Shown one piece after another: positions 6,138 through 13,191 of a DNA stretch of 32,329 bases. Position 1 is the stretch's first letter. Each line of letters begins with the position of its first letter. The notes under the pieces were generated by a model that was given only the letters and a program-made list of their open reading frames with translations, had not been told where the DNA came from and searched no databases. The stretch spans positions 1 through 32,329 of the IMG/VR virus record IMGVR_UViG_3300028388_000441; one strand, given 5' to 3'. Origin of the DNA: a virus. Position numbers and translations under genes: made by a program.

Positions 6138-6235
6138 GTTAATCACTAAACTATTTACAATTTTAAAAACTTAGAACTTTGTGATATCCCTTTCACAATA
6201 TGCTCTTGCTGTAATTTTACTAGACCGACTAATAA

Positions 6236-6268
6236 GAGGGTGCGGAGTTATTCCTCCCCGTCACCCTC
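6236..6268 (-). terminator. Hairpin terminator after the gene 45 unit
   Basis: On the minus strand GAGGGTG (6268-6262) pairs with CACCCTC (6242-6236), with additional pairing inside, and is followed by TTATTAG. It overlaps the last codons of the 66-aa gene. The T tract is short, so efficiency is uncertain. Confidence 0.5.
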
Positions 6269-6448
6269 ATCAGCAGACTGAAACTCTTCTGCCATTTGAA
6301 CAACTTGTACTGCTTGGTCGCGAAGTTGACCAATAGTAGAAAGTTCTTCGCCTTTAAATCCGCCCCGTTGTACAACAGTATCAATAACTGCGATGGTGGA
6401 ACGTGCTACTCGGTTACCTAGTTCGTACATTTTAGAATGATCGCTCAT
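6248..6448 (-). CDS. Hypothetical helical protein (66 aa)
   Basis: 66 aa from ATG 6448, which has GGAG 6 nt upstream and follows the gene 45 stop immediately. The longer in-frame start at 6478 lies inside gene 45 and lacks support. The product is almost all helical (MYELGNRVARSTIAVIDTVV, then QLRDQAVQVVQMAEEF) with an acidic end DEGDGEE. Being co-translated with the sliding clamp suggests a replication-linked role, but no family is recognised. Confidence 0.75.
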   Translation of the reverse strand: MSDHSKMYELGNRVARSTIAVIDTVVQRGGFKGEELSTIGQLRDQAVQVVQMAEEFQSADEGDGEE

Positions 6449-6449
6449 T

Positions 6450-7127
6450 TTATTCTCCATAAGTTGATGTTTTTTCAAGTGCGATAAAATACTCGATTGA
6501 AGATTGCTTACTCTTAAAGTGAGAAATCAACTTGGACGAAACATGAACGTCATAGTCTTCATTCAGCACTTTTAAGTTGTTTACGTTCAGAACGAAGTTG
6601 AATTTATCTTCTCCGGAGAACGAACCATCAACCTCTACCGAAAACACGTTAGAAGTCGAATTTTTGGTATCTAGGACTGCAAGTTGAATCGTTCCATTAG
6701 AAGGAAGAATCGAAATTTCCTGGTGTCCAAGAACCGCTGCCGCGCTCTTTAGAGAACCCAGCGTCTTACTATCTAGTACAAAATTTACCTCGCACTCAGG
6801 CATGACAATATCTTTATTGGGACTTGTTAGCATGTCAGGGTCAGAGAAAAAATACTTTACATTAGAACGACCATTAGAATCAGAGATCGTGGCAGATTGC
6901 TCTTCGATCTTAAGATTCGGATCATCAACCAAACTGAGAACACTTAAAAATTCATTGAGGTCATAGATACCAAAAGAAGAATCAAACTGCTCGTCAAGAG
7001 TCACCTTCGACATAACATTACGAGCAACCGAAATGGTTTTAAGTTCTTTGCCCGGAACAATCACCAGATTAGGGTTGATACTGGCGAAGTTTTTAAGAAC
7101 AGAAACAGTGCGGTCGGATAGTTGCAT
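6450..7127 (-). CDS. 45: Sliding clamp gp45 (DNA polymerase processivity factor)
   Basis: 225 aa from ATG 7127 (T4 gp45: 228). The N terminus MQLSDRTVSVLKNFASINPN matches T4 gp45 (MKLSKDTTALLKNFATIN). The clamp is a trimeric ring that tethers DNA polymerase gp43 and, in T4, also activates late transcription through gp55 and gp33. A GTG start at 7142 is possible, but ATG 7127 has GAGG 9 nt upstream and fits the family. A good sigma-70 promoter lies directly upstream (7159-7187), so the gene can be expressed early on its own. Confidence 0.95.
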   Translation of the reverse strand: MQLSDRTVSVLKNFASINPNLVIVPGKELKTISVARNVMSKVTLDEQFDSSFGIYDLNEFLSVLSLVDDPNLKIEEQSATISDSNGRSNVKYFFSDPDMLTSPNKDIVMPECEVNFVLDSKTLGSLKSAAAVLGHQEISILPSNGTIQLAVLDTKNSTSNVFSVEVDGSFSGEDKFNFVLNVNNLKVLNEDYDVHVSSKLISHFKSKQSSIEYFIALEKTSTYGE

Positions 7128-7158
7128 TTTATAAATCCTCACAATAAATTAGACACAT

Positions 7159-7187
7159 ATTATAACACAGGTAATTTAAAAAGTCAA
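7159..7187 (-). promoter_or_regulatory. Sigma-70 promoter for gene 45
   Basis: On the minus strand TTGACT (7187-7182), a 17-nt spacer and a perfect TATAAT (7164-7159) lie 32 bases before the gene 45 start. The -35 box overlaps the end of gene 46. This suggests early, host-polymerase transcription of the clamp. Confidence 0.75.
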
Positions 7188-7711
7188 TCTGCTTTTTTCA
7201 TCTTGCTGAAGTTCTTTTCTTTCACAAACTCTATCTTCTTCTGAAACTGAGCATCTTCCAACTCAGATTTATGAGAGATGACGAAAACGTTTGTCTCATC
7301 CCCCAAAGTATACAGAATTTTCATGAGATTGTCAACCCCATCATCATCGAGCGAAGAATCAAAAGTCTCATCAAGAATCAGAAGATTAGTTGCGACGCTG
7401 TTCTTCATCTTGGCAACTTGGCGCCAGGTAAAGAGTAGGGCAAGATCAATACGCTGCTTTTCACCTTCCGAGAAAGAGTCGTAGGAGAAACTGTCTCGGT
7501 GGCGCGAACGAATCGTCTCGTTGAACGACTCGTCCAGATCAAAGTGAACAAAGAAGTCGAGAATCTGCAGATACTGATTGGTCAGATTATTAATCACAGG
7601 CAGATACTGCTTAATGATCTTGGTCTTAATCCCAGTGTCCTTGAGCAGTTCAGAGCAGACTTGCTGATAGGAGTAGTCCTCATGCAGTTTATATTTTATC
7701 GTTCGAGAGAT
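7184..7711 (-). CDS. 46: Recombination nuclease subunit gp46, C-terminal part (+1 frame)
   Basis: This frame carries the ATP-binding C-terminal lobe of gp46 (SbcC/Rad50-like). It shows LLKDTGIKTKIIKQYLPV, the ABC signature SFSEGEKQRIDLALLF, Walker B NLLILDETFDSSLD and the H-loop VFVISHKSE. It is open from 7711, without any ATG; the first conventional start is GTG 7597, which would drop conserved sequence. The preceding frame (7689-8837) holds the N-terminal lobe. The two frames overlap at 7689-7711, and joining them by a +1 shift gives about 550 aa (T4 gp46: 560). So this is one gene split by a single-base shift: an indel error, a mutation or recoding. Confidence 0.85.
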   Translation of the reverse strand: MSRTIKYKLHEDYSYQQVCSELLKDTGIKTKIIKQYLPVINNLTNQYLQILDFFVHFDLDESFNETIRSRHRDSFSYDSFSEGEKQRIDLALLFTWRQVAKMKNSVATNLLILDETFDSSLDDDGVDNLMKILYTLGDETNVFVISHKSELEDAQFQKKIEFVKEKNFSKMKKAD

Positions 7712-8837
7712 TTAGAATTTCTTGCTGGAGTTGATCAATGGTTCGCTGCAGACGAGCAATAGAGTTGTTATTAATATTGATTTGGTTCTGCCACTCTCGA
7801 ATAGTCTCCATCTGTTGAACGAACTCCTGCTCTCTCTGCTGCAGGATGTCTATCTGCTCTCTTGCTTTAGACATCGCTTCGGCAAGTTCTTTTGCCTTTA
7901 CCCTTCCCTCAGTCGTATGCGTAGATCTTGTCTCCGAATCAATTTCCTGTCCGCAGGTTGGGCAATCATCATTCTCCGAGAAGAACTTAATTTCTTTTGC
8001 AATGGACTTTGCTTTTGTCTTGAAGGAGGCATCAAAATCAACCAGTTGCGAAAGTTGGGTTCTTGTTTTTGTAAGACCAGCCTCCGTAGACGGTAGGTTA
8101 TCGCTAATTTGTAAAGATAAATTGGAGTTCTGCTTTTGGATCGTTTTAATCTCTTCTTGTGCTCCGGAGATAGAAGCTTCTTTTTCTTTACGGTATGCCG
8201 AGCTAATGGCGGTAAGGTCACGAAGATACTTTTTCTGGCCATTAATCTGTGTTTTAACGATTTCGGTGGAATGTGCATTTTGACGAATATCCTCTTTTAA
8301 GACTGCCATCTTCTCTTTGAGAAGTTGATTCATCTTGGAGAACATATTGATATCTAGCAGATCCTCAATCACCTCGCGACGTGCCTGGGCAGGTAACTGC
8401 ATAAAAGGAACAAAGGAGGAAGAACCTAGCACCACGATCTGGTGGAAAGATTTATGATTCAACTTGATGATATTCTTCTCAAGAACCGACTGGTATTCTT
8501 TCGAGTGTGAGTTCTGATTGATCATATTACCATTGACCCAAATCTCAAACTTATTGGGTTTGATACCACGAACAATTTTATAGTTACTCTTGCCAATCGA
8601 AAACTCAACTTCAACAAGCAGTCCCTTGTTGTTAATAGAATTAATCAATTGAGGTTTGGAGATCTTACGATGAGACTTACCAAATAGTCCAAAGGAAAGA
8701 GCGTCTAGCATCGTAGACTTGCCCGATCCATTATGCCCCACAATCAGAGTCGTTGGAGACTCTTGAAAATTAATCTCGGTGAAGTTGTTTCCCGTCGAAA
8801 GAAAATTCTTCCAACGTAGTTTTTCAAATTCAATCAT
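7689..8837 (-). CDS. 46: Recombination nuclease subunit gp46, N-terminal part
   Basis: 382 aa with the SbcC/Rad50 N-terminal lobe: Walker A GHNGSGKST (34-42), the Q-loop region VVLGSSSFVPFMQL, coiled coils from about 165 to 380, and a zinc-hook CPTC at 292-295. With gp47 it forms the nuclease that resects double-strand ends for recombination-dependent replication and host DNA processing. The frame stops at 7689-7691 just after coiled coil 2, before the second ATP-binding lobe, which continues in the +1 frame. Without the shift the product would lack the ABC signature and Walker B and be inactive. Confidence 0.9.
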   Translation of the reverse strand: MIEFEKLRWKNFLSTGNNFTEINFQESPTTLIVGHNGSGKSTMLDALSFGLFGKSHRKISKPQLINSINNKGLLVEVEFSIGKSNYKIVRGIKPNKFEIWVNGNMINQNSHSKEYQSVLEKNIIKLNHKSFHQIVVLGSSSFVPFMQLPAQARREVIEDLLDINMFSKMNQLLKEKMAVLKEDIRQNAHSTEIVKTQINGQKKYLRDLTAISSAYRKEKEASISGAQEEIKTIQKQNSNLSLQISDNLPSTEAGLTKTRTQLSQLVDFDASFKTKAKSIAKEIKFFSENDDCPTCGQEIDSETRSTHTTEGRVKAKELAEAMSKAREQIDILQQREQEFVQQMETIREWQNQININNNSIARLQRTIDQLQQEILNLSNDKI

Positions 8838-8840
8838 GCT

Positions 8841-9110
8841 TTAGGAAAGTTCCTTGATTCTCTTCTTGGCGTATTTAGTCGCTGCTTTCAGACTCTTTAC
8901 GAGTGCCTCACATTCTGATAGATGGTAAGAAGCGATCTTTTCTGCTCCCGGAGCAATGTATGCTTGAAGCAAATTATCAATCAAGTTCTCTAGACTTTCA
9001 GTCTCTTCGACCGCAGGTTCACAAGAACCTTCTCCAATATAAACAGACAATTCAACCTTGCCGTCATGTTCGATACCAAGACAAGCATCAATTTCAACAT
9101 GTTTAACCAT
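8841..9110 (-). CDS. Hypothetical protein (89 aa)
   Basis: 89 aa between gp47/small genes and gene 46. ATG 9110 has GAGG 9 nt upstream. The N-terminal half is acidic and beta-like (HVEIDACLGIEHDGKVELSV), the C-terminal half helical and basic (ECEALVKSLKAATKYAKKRI). It ends 3 bases before the gene 46 start, so it belongs to the 47-46 unit, where T4 also has a small gene (46.1/46.2 position). No family recognised. Confidence 0.75.
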   Translation of the reverse strand: MVKHVEIDACLGIEHDGKVELSVYIGEGSCEPAVEETESLENLIDNLLQAYIAPGAEKIASYHLSECEALVKSLKAATKYAKKRIKELS

Positions 9111-9148
9111 TACGAATTACCTCTTTGTTTCCATCAGTGTAAATATAT

Positions 9149-9269
9149 TCAGTCACCTTCCCGTAGTTCATCACCGACAGGAGGTTTCTTCTTTCCGAAG
9201 ATTCGATCCCAGTTGTCGTCAAACTGTTTTCGGTCTTTGACTGGTCGCTGTTTACTTCCTTTCCGTCAT
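9149..9269 (-). pseudogene. Possible small basic protein split by a +1 frameshift
   Basis: ATG 9269 has GGGAAG 8 nt upstream but reaches a stop after five codons (MTERK). In the +1 frame just after it, a protein-like stretch runs without interruption: KQRPVKDRKQFDDNWDRIFG, then KKKPPVGDELREGD and a stop at 9149. Joined, they give a 39-aa basic protein. The alternative overlapping frame (9103-9285) is low-complexity Ser/Thr-rich and looks like a shadow. This is judged on residue composition only, so confidence is modest. An indel at about 9252-9255 would explain it. Confidence 0.4.
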
Positions 9270-9274
9270 GCCAG

Positions 9275-9415
9275 TTACTTCCCATTTTTGTCAATCTCTT
9301 GATAGACTTTGGTGAGCATATCCCGATTTTTATGATCGAGACTATTATACATTCTTTTGACTGCTTTGTCAACCTTACCTGATTTTCGAAGCATTTTTGC
9401 TTTCTTGCCGTTCAT
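9275..9415 (-). CDS. Small basic protein (46 aa)
   Basis: 46 aa, beginning MNGKKAKMLRKSGKVDKAVK and ending VYQEIDKNGK: strongly basic and helical. Its ATG overlaps the gene 47 stop (ATGA, 9412-9415). Short Lys/Arg-rich proteins of this type occur next to gene 47 in T4-like genomes as I remember them. A perfect sigma-70 promoter (9344-9372) lies within this gene. A nucleic-acid-binding role is possible but unproven. Confidence 0.7.
   Translation of the reverse strand: MNGKKAKMLRKSGKVDKAVKRMYNSLDHKNRDMLTKVYQEIDKNGK
9344..9372 (-). promoter_or_regulatory. Sigma-70 consensus promoter inside the 46-aa gene
   Basis: TTGACA (9372-9367), a 17-nt spacer and TATAAT (9349-9344) on the minus strand form a perfect consensus. 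It points toward the 89-aa gene and gene 46, giving them a start independent of gp47 and gp55. Confidence 0.7.
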
Positions 9416-10470
9416 ACAACCTCCAAGAGTTGTGCCTCTGTCATTAGGTCTCCAATCTCTTTTTTAATACGATTTTTGTCGAGACTGGTATCAACAGCAT
9501 CTATATAGTTAAACATCATTTGATCAGTGTCTTCAACCGAGATCTCTGAGTCCTCGACATTGTTTCCAAGAAACTCCTTGAAGTCCTCTGCGATTTTGAG
9601 TTCATGAATCTTCTGATTCTGAACGCGATCTACAAAGCGTTCAAACTCGTAAAGATCGCCCTTATCAACAACAATCAGTTTGACAAATTTGTTGTCAAGA
9701 TAACTGAGATCTTTGAATTTATTCATTTTGGTATGATCATAATATACTTTTTCAAAGATTGTTAAAGGATTATGGACTTCAGTCAGTTCTCGAGTCTCGG
9801 TGTCAAGTACATGAAAATATTTTTTCTCATGAGCATCGTTCCAGAAAAATTCCATCTGCGAACCAAGATAATGAATATTCCCATTGGAAGATTTGGTATG
9901 AAAGTGCCCTGACAGAACCATCTCAAATCTACTGAAGATAGAGGGGTCCATTCCGTCGGTGCATGGCATACCACGCTGCATATCGAACCCTGCGACCTCC
10001 AGATGCGCTCCTAGGATATCTGCCTTACAACTGGAGAGAAACTCAAGAGTCGACTTTTCGTTCTCCGCATTAATCCACGGCACCAGAGCAACATTTAAAT
10101 TTCCATACTTCACGATCGAAGGTTCCATGATCAGGTTCACCTCGTTCATGTAGTGTCCCTGAAGTTCTTTCAGAGCATTTAGTTCATTGGTGTTTTTATA
10201 ATAAACATCATGATTGCCAGGAATAATATCCATCGTAATGCCAAACTCACGAAGGCGATCAAGAAAGACCTTTCGATTATGATTCAGTGCCTTGAAGTTG
10301 ACAGTCTTACGATTGTCATAGTAGTCTCCAAGGTGAATAATCTGCTTGATGTTATTCTCTAGGAGATACGGGAAGAAAATCTCTGAATAGAATCTTTCCT
10401 GATAGTCCATGAAAATGTCAGACGAGTTACGAATGCCTGCATGAGTATCGTTGAGTATAGCGATCTTCAT
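9412..10470 (-). CDS. 47: Recombination nuclease subunit gp47 (SbcD/Mre11-like)
   Basis: 352 aa (T4 gp47: 339), a calcineurin-like metallophosphoesterase. Metal ligands are visible in order: D8/H10 in NDTHAG, D49 in HLGDYYDNR, N86-H87-D88 in PGNHD, H156 in GAHLE, and H189/H191 in SGHFHT. With gp46 it makes the ATP-dependent nuclease for end resection in recombination-dependent replication. The stop overlaps the next small gene by 4 bases. It begins 1 base after the gene 55 stop. Confident call. Confidence 0.96.
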   Translation of the reverse strand: MKIAILNDTHAGIRNSSDIFMDYQERFYSEIFFPYLLENNIKQIIHLGDYYDNRKTVNFKALNHNRKVFLDRLREFGITMDIIPGNHDVYYKNTNELNALKELQGHYMNEVNLIMEPSIVKYGNLNVALVPWINAENEKSTLEFLSSCKADILGAHLEVAGFDMQRGMPCTDGMDPSIFSRFEMVLSGHFHTKSSNGNIHYLGSQMEFFWNDAHEKKYFHVLDTETRELTEVHNPLTIFEKVYYDHTKMNKFKDLSYLDNKFVKLIVVDKGDLYEFERFVDRVQNQKIHELKIAEDFKEFLGNNVEDSEISVEDTDQMMFNYIDAVDTSLDKNRIKKEIGDLMTEAQLLEVV

Positions 10471-10471
10471 A

Positions 10472-11062
10472 TTATTCTACCAGAAAATCAGAAAGATCCG
10501 AATCGACTTTGACGGTACGTTTCCGTCGCTTCTTTTCTTCTTGCATGTATTCTTTAAATTCATCATCAGCACCCTTAACTACGTCGATTCTATGGCGAAG
10601 AACTTCTACCAGCGGAACGACATTACTCCAATCAGGATCATCGTCTCCAACTTCGATATGATGTTCGATTCCTGCCTCGGAGATATACTTCAAACGAATA
10701 TCCTGCTGCTTCTTCTCTCGATTAATTCGACGCAAGAAAGCATACCAGGCGATCTGAGTAAAGTATGCAAAAGCATTCGGAGTACCCGTACGAGTTGCTG
10801 CTTCGACGTTGTAGTTTTCAATTGCTTTGAGGCAGTTCTCAACAGCGTCCATCACCATCTCTTCACGGTAAGTATAACGAACAAAATTCGACTTGTGAGA
10901 AAGTCCTTCAGCGATTTTCAAAAAACACTCGGCAATATAATCAGTAACAATCGGCGGAGGGTCACCATTCGCAATCGCATCTTGTTTAGATTTTACATAT
11001 TCGACCACCGCCAAAGAAAACTCTTTGTTATTGACATAGTGCGGTTTGTTCTTCTTTTCCAT
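10472..11062 (-). CDS. 55: Late-transcription sigma factor gp55
   Basis: 196 aa from ATG 11062 (GGGG 6 nt upstream; the frame extends to 11080 without a ribosome site). T4 gp55 has 185 aa. Residues about 61-118 carry a divergent sigma-70 region 2: TYREEMVMDAVENCLKAIEN, then NAFAYFTQIAWYAFLRRINR. The extreme C terminus SDLSDFLVE is hydrophobic and acidic, like the sliding-clamp-binding tail of gp55. It directs RNA polymerase to TATAAATA late promoters; such boxes occur in this window at 14183, 18415 and 22705. A sigma-70 promoter (11092-11120) precedes the gene. Confidence 0.93.
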   Translation of the reverse strand: MEKKNKPHYVNNKEFSLAVVEYVKSKQDAIANGDPPPIVTDYIAECFLKIAEGLSHKSNFVRYTYREEMVMDAVENCLKAIENYNVEAATRTGTPNAFAYFTQIAWYAFLRRINREKKQQDIRLKYISEAGIEHHIEVGDDDPDWSNVVPLVEVLRHRIDVVKGADDEFKEYMQEEKKRRKRTVKVDSDLSDFLVE

Positions 11063-11091
11063 AATAAACCCCAAGTACATGATTAAGCAAT

Positions 11092-11120
11092 ATTATAAAG
11101 TAAACTGACACAAAAAGCAA
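11092..11120 (-). promoter_or_regulatory. 55: Sigma-70-like promoter for gene 55
   Basis: On the minus strand TTGCTT (11120-11115), a 17-nt spacer and a perfect TATAAT (11097-11092), ending 29 bases before the gene 55 ATG. It is back-to-back with a plus-strand consensus promoter at 11124-11152. Confidence 0.65.
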
Positions 11121-11123
11121 CCC

Positions 11124-11152
11124 TTGACAAAACCGAAAAAATAAGGTATAAT
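11124..11152 (+). promoter_or_regulatory. Orphan plus-strand sigma-70 consensus promoter
   Basis: TTGACA (11124-11129), 17-nt spacer and TATAAT (11147-11152) on the plus strand, a perfect consensus. Transcription would start near 11159 and run antisense to the 121-aa gene and uvsW. No convincing plus-strand gene follows until dam at 14209. An 8-base hairpin (11177-11197) lies in the predicted leader. Confidence 0.7.
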
Positions 11153-11184
11153 ATTAGAGTCCTGCCGGGGAAGGTTGAGTATCC

Positions 11185-11550
11185 CTAGTGGATATTCGGT
11201 TTGAAAGGTATGATATTCGTTCCAGAGTCATCAGAAAAAGAATCTTCGGCAACTGAACTTTTTTCCGAAGGATTCTCATTCAATTCTTTGATCCCAATGA
11301 CATACTCTTTGATTAAATCCGGAGTGGGGTTGGCATAGGCAACAATTTTATCTGCACGAATAACGATTAGGTCTTCTTCTTTTTCTTGATAGACCATAAA
11401 AGGGCGAAAGGTGTAGATTCTAATACCAAAATCTGTCATCTTTGATACTATTTTCAGAGCGTCTTTTATGACGACATCAAAATCACCATCCTCAATAACC
11501 CTGCAGAGAATTTCTTCGCCCGTAACTAACTTAATTTGTTTTACTGACAT
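11185..11550 (-). CDS. Hypothetical protein, possible Sm-like N-terminal domain (121 aa)
   Basis: 121 aa; AAGGA lies 6 nt before ATG 11550. The N-terminal 75 residues are beta-rich and begin MSVKQIKLVTGEEILCRVIE, then FDVVIKDALKIV. This pattern (strand, TGE-turn, strand, 'long-chain' strand) is reminiscent of Sm/LSm-type small barrels, but I cannot test it. The C-terminal 40 residues are acidic and Ser-rich, ending NIIPFKPNIH. It sits between uvsW and gene 55. Its stop lies in the loop of a hairpin. No firm function. Confidence 0.8.
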   Translation of the reverse strand: MSVKQIKLVTGEEILCRVIEDGDFDVVIKDALKIVSKMTDFGIRIYTFRPFMVYQEKEEDLIVIRADKIVAYANPTPDLIKEYVIGIKELNENPSEKSSVAEDSFSDDSGTNIIPFKPNIH

Positions 11551-11559
11551 GAGATTTCC

Positions 11560-13038
11560 TTATTTTAGGTTTATTGGGTAAATTTTATATTTGAATCCTT
11601 CTTTGGTATATATCTTTATTCTTTCCGCACTGTGCCGGAGAGTAAAGTTCTTATACCCTCTGGTATGAAAATCGTCAGCAATGTCATACAGAACGGTGTC
11701 TTTTCCGTCGTCAGACTTTCTCAGTCCTCTTCCGATACTTTGAAGTACTTTGATCTGAGATTTCGACGGAGAGGCAAATATAATGTTATTAAGATTCCGT
11801 ATATTAATACCGGTGCTAAAAGTTCCAAGAGAGGCAACGATGATTGCATTTTTCTGTTTCTCCACGATACCACGGATTTGTTCTCTGTCCGTGGCGTCAA
11901 CCTCACCAGAGACGTAAAAAACTTTACGCTCACCTTCTGCCCTTTCTCTCATCATATCGTAAAGCACCTTGCCGTGCTTTTCCACAAATTGAAAAAGAAC
12001 AAGTGTATTACCTTCCAGCGAAAGTGCCAGGTTGGTAATAAACTTGTTCCTCTGTTCGTTCGTAACTATATAGTCAAGTTCTTCCTGATAAGTCTTATTT
12101 TGAATCATATGGCAAACGTCATTATGATACTGAAGCAACATTATCTTAATGTCAAGTTCAGCAAGAGTTTTCTTTTTCTGCAGGTCTACAGTGGTGGTGA
12201 CTTTGTAAACTGGACCAAAAAGTCCTTCAAGTACCAATTTATTAGTTTCAGTACCGTCAAGAGTTCCTGTTGTACCGAATCTATATTCTGCGTTGATTGC
12301 TTTATTCATAATTCCGGACAAAGACTTTGCCTTAAATCCATGAACCTCATCTCCAAATATCGCACCGAACTGATGAAACCAGTCTCCACTCAATTTGTAT
12401 ATTGATTGCCAGGTGGAAATGATGATTCGCTTCTCGGTATTTTTATCTTTACCAGAGTAAACCTTGTGGCAAACATTTTCGACATCAAATCCATAATCTG
12501 AAAAATCCTTGTACATTTGCTCAACCAAAGAAGTTGTAGGAACGATTACAAGAACTTTCTCTTCATGGTTGTCTAAGTACCAGCGCATAAGGTTGTAGAT
12601 GATAAAGGATTTACCAGAACCTGTGGGAGAAAGCAGAATGCATCGTTTGTTCTCAATGCCGTGAGAGATTGCATTATACTGGTAGTCACGCACATCGAAA
12701 GGACTGCCAAGATTCTCTAGGTATTTAACGAGTTCCTGATGATTGACAGGATTCTTAAGTTCAGGATGCCCATAGTCACCATCGATGATCTGTAGAGGGT
12801 AGAACCTATCCGCGCAAAATTTCTTCAGGTGTTGCCAAAGACCAACGTTAAGTTCCTTGGATACCTGATTAAACAACCGCACTTTGCCGTCCCAGACTTT
12901 ACGCTTAAATGCAGGCATAAATTTATGCCCCGGTACAAAGAACGAAAAGTATTCTCGGAGTTCTTGCGATTGCGCAGGATTACAGTCTATGAGAAGCATA
13001 GAATGATTCCGCATTTGAACGCGGATAGTATTCTCCAC
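11560..13038 (-). CDS. uvsW: RNA-DNA and DNA helicase UvsW
   Basis: 492 aa (T4 UvsW: 503), superfamily 2 helicase. Motif I is SPTGSGKS (137-144), motif Ia VLVIVPTTSLVEQM, motif II GDEVH (229-233), motif III TGTLDG, motif V VASLGTFSTGI and motif VI QSIGRGLRK. It unwinds R-loops and branched DNA, shutting off origin replication and supporting recombination. The start is GTG 13038, overlapping the stop of the small basic gene; AGGG lies 6 nt upstream. The N-terminal residues (MLLIDCNPAQSQELREYFSF) align with the T4 N domain, so this start is preferred over ATG at codon 9. Confidence 0.95.
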   Translation of the reverse strand: MENTIRVQMRNHSMLLIDCNPAQSQELREYFSFFVPGHKFMPAFKRKVWDGKVRLFNQVSKELNVGLWQHLKKFCADRFYPLQIIDGDYGHPELKNPVNHQELVKYLENLGSPFDVRDYQYNAISHGIENKRCILLSPTGSGKSFIIYNLMRWYLDNHEEKVLVIVPTTSLVEQMYKDFSDYGFDVENVCHKVYSGKDKNTEKRIIISTWQSIYKLSGDWFHQFGAIFGDEVHGFKAKSLSGIMNKAINAEYRFGTTGTLDGTETNKLVLEGLFGPVYKVTTTVDLQKKKTLAELDIKIMLLQYHNDVCHMIQNKTYQEELDYIVTNEQRNKFITNLALSLEGNTLVLFQFVEKHGKVLYDMMRERAEGERKVFYVSGEVDATDREQIRGIVEKQKNAIIVASLGTFSTGINIRNLNNIIFASPSKSQIKVLQSIGRGLRKSDDGKDTVLYDIADDFHTRGYKNFTLRHSAERIKIYTKEGFKYKIYPINLK

Positions 13039-13190
13039 TACCGACCCTGCCCTCTATACTTTTTCCAATTTCTACGTTTGTGTTTGTTAGCAGGCTTGGA
13101 ATTATGAGACATTCCGATCGAAGTTCTTTTACCAGTGCTATTACTGTGAAGAACAACTTTTTTGTTTTCTTCTTTTTTAAGTTTTGCCAT
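13038..13190 (-). CDS. Small basic protein between uvsY and uvsW (50 aa)
   Basis: 50 aa from ATG 13190, with GGAG 6 nt upstream (an in-frame start at 13223 lies inside uvsY and lacks support). The product is very basic: MAKLKKEENKKVVLHSNSTG, then SKPANKHKRRNWKKYRGQGR. T4 carries small genes uvsY.-1 and uvsY.-2 at this place. The Arg/Lys-rich C terminus suggests nucleic acid or ribosome binding (inference). Its stop overlaps the GTG start of uvsW, so the two are coupled. Confidence 0.75.
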   Translation of the reverse strand: MAKLKKEENKKVVLHSNSTGKRTSIGMSHNSKPANKHKRRNWKKYRGQGR

Positions 13191-13191
13191 G

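Noticed and set aside
6179-6198. Inverted repeat TTGTGA...TCACAA as an operator or terminator
   Set aside because: Only six paired bases with an 8-base spacer, no T run, and no regulator in view.
9103-9285. 60-codon minus frame with ATG 9285 before the 89-aa gene
   Set aside because: Ser/Thr-rich with weak start signals; the overlapping +1-joined frame at 9149-9269 looks more like a protein. Only its last 20 or so codons (YIYTDGNKEVIRNG) look plausible, and these are too short to claim.
10451-11086. Plus-strand open frame opposite gene 55
   Set aside because: Overlaps gene 55 completely, Phe/Ile-rich shadow, no start signals; gene 55 has clear sigma region 2 motifs.
11177-11197. Hairpin at the end of the 121-aa gene as a terminator
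   Set aside because: 8-base stem with a G-U pair, but no T run follows on either strand.
11632-12405. Plus-strand open frame opposite uvsW, downstream of the orphan promoter
   Set aside because: It begins about 470 bases after the predicted start site, has a shadow composition and no ribosome site. The orphan promoter is therefore better explained as making a non-coding or antisense RNA.
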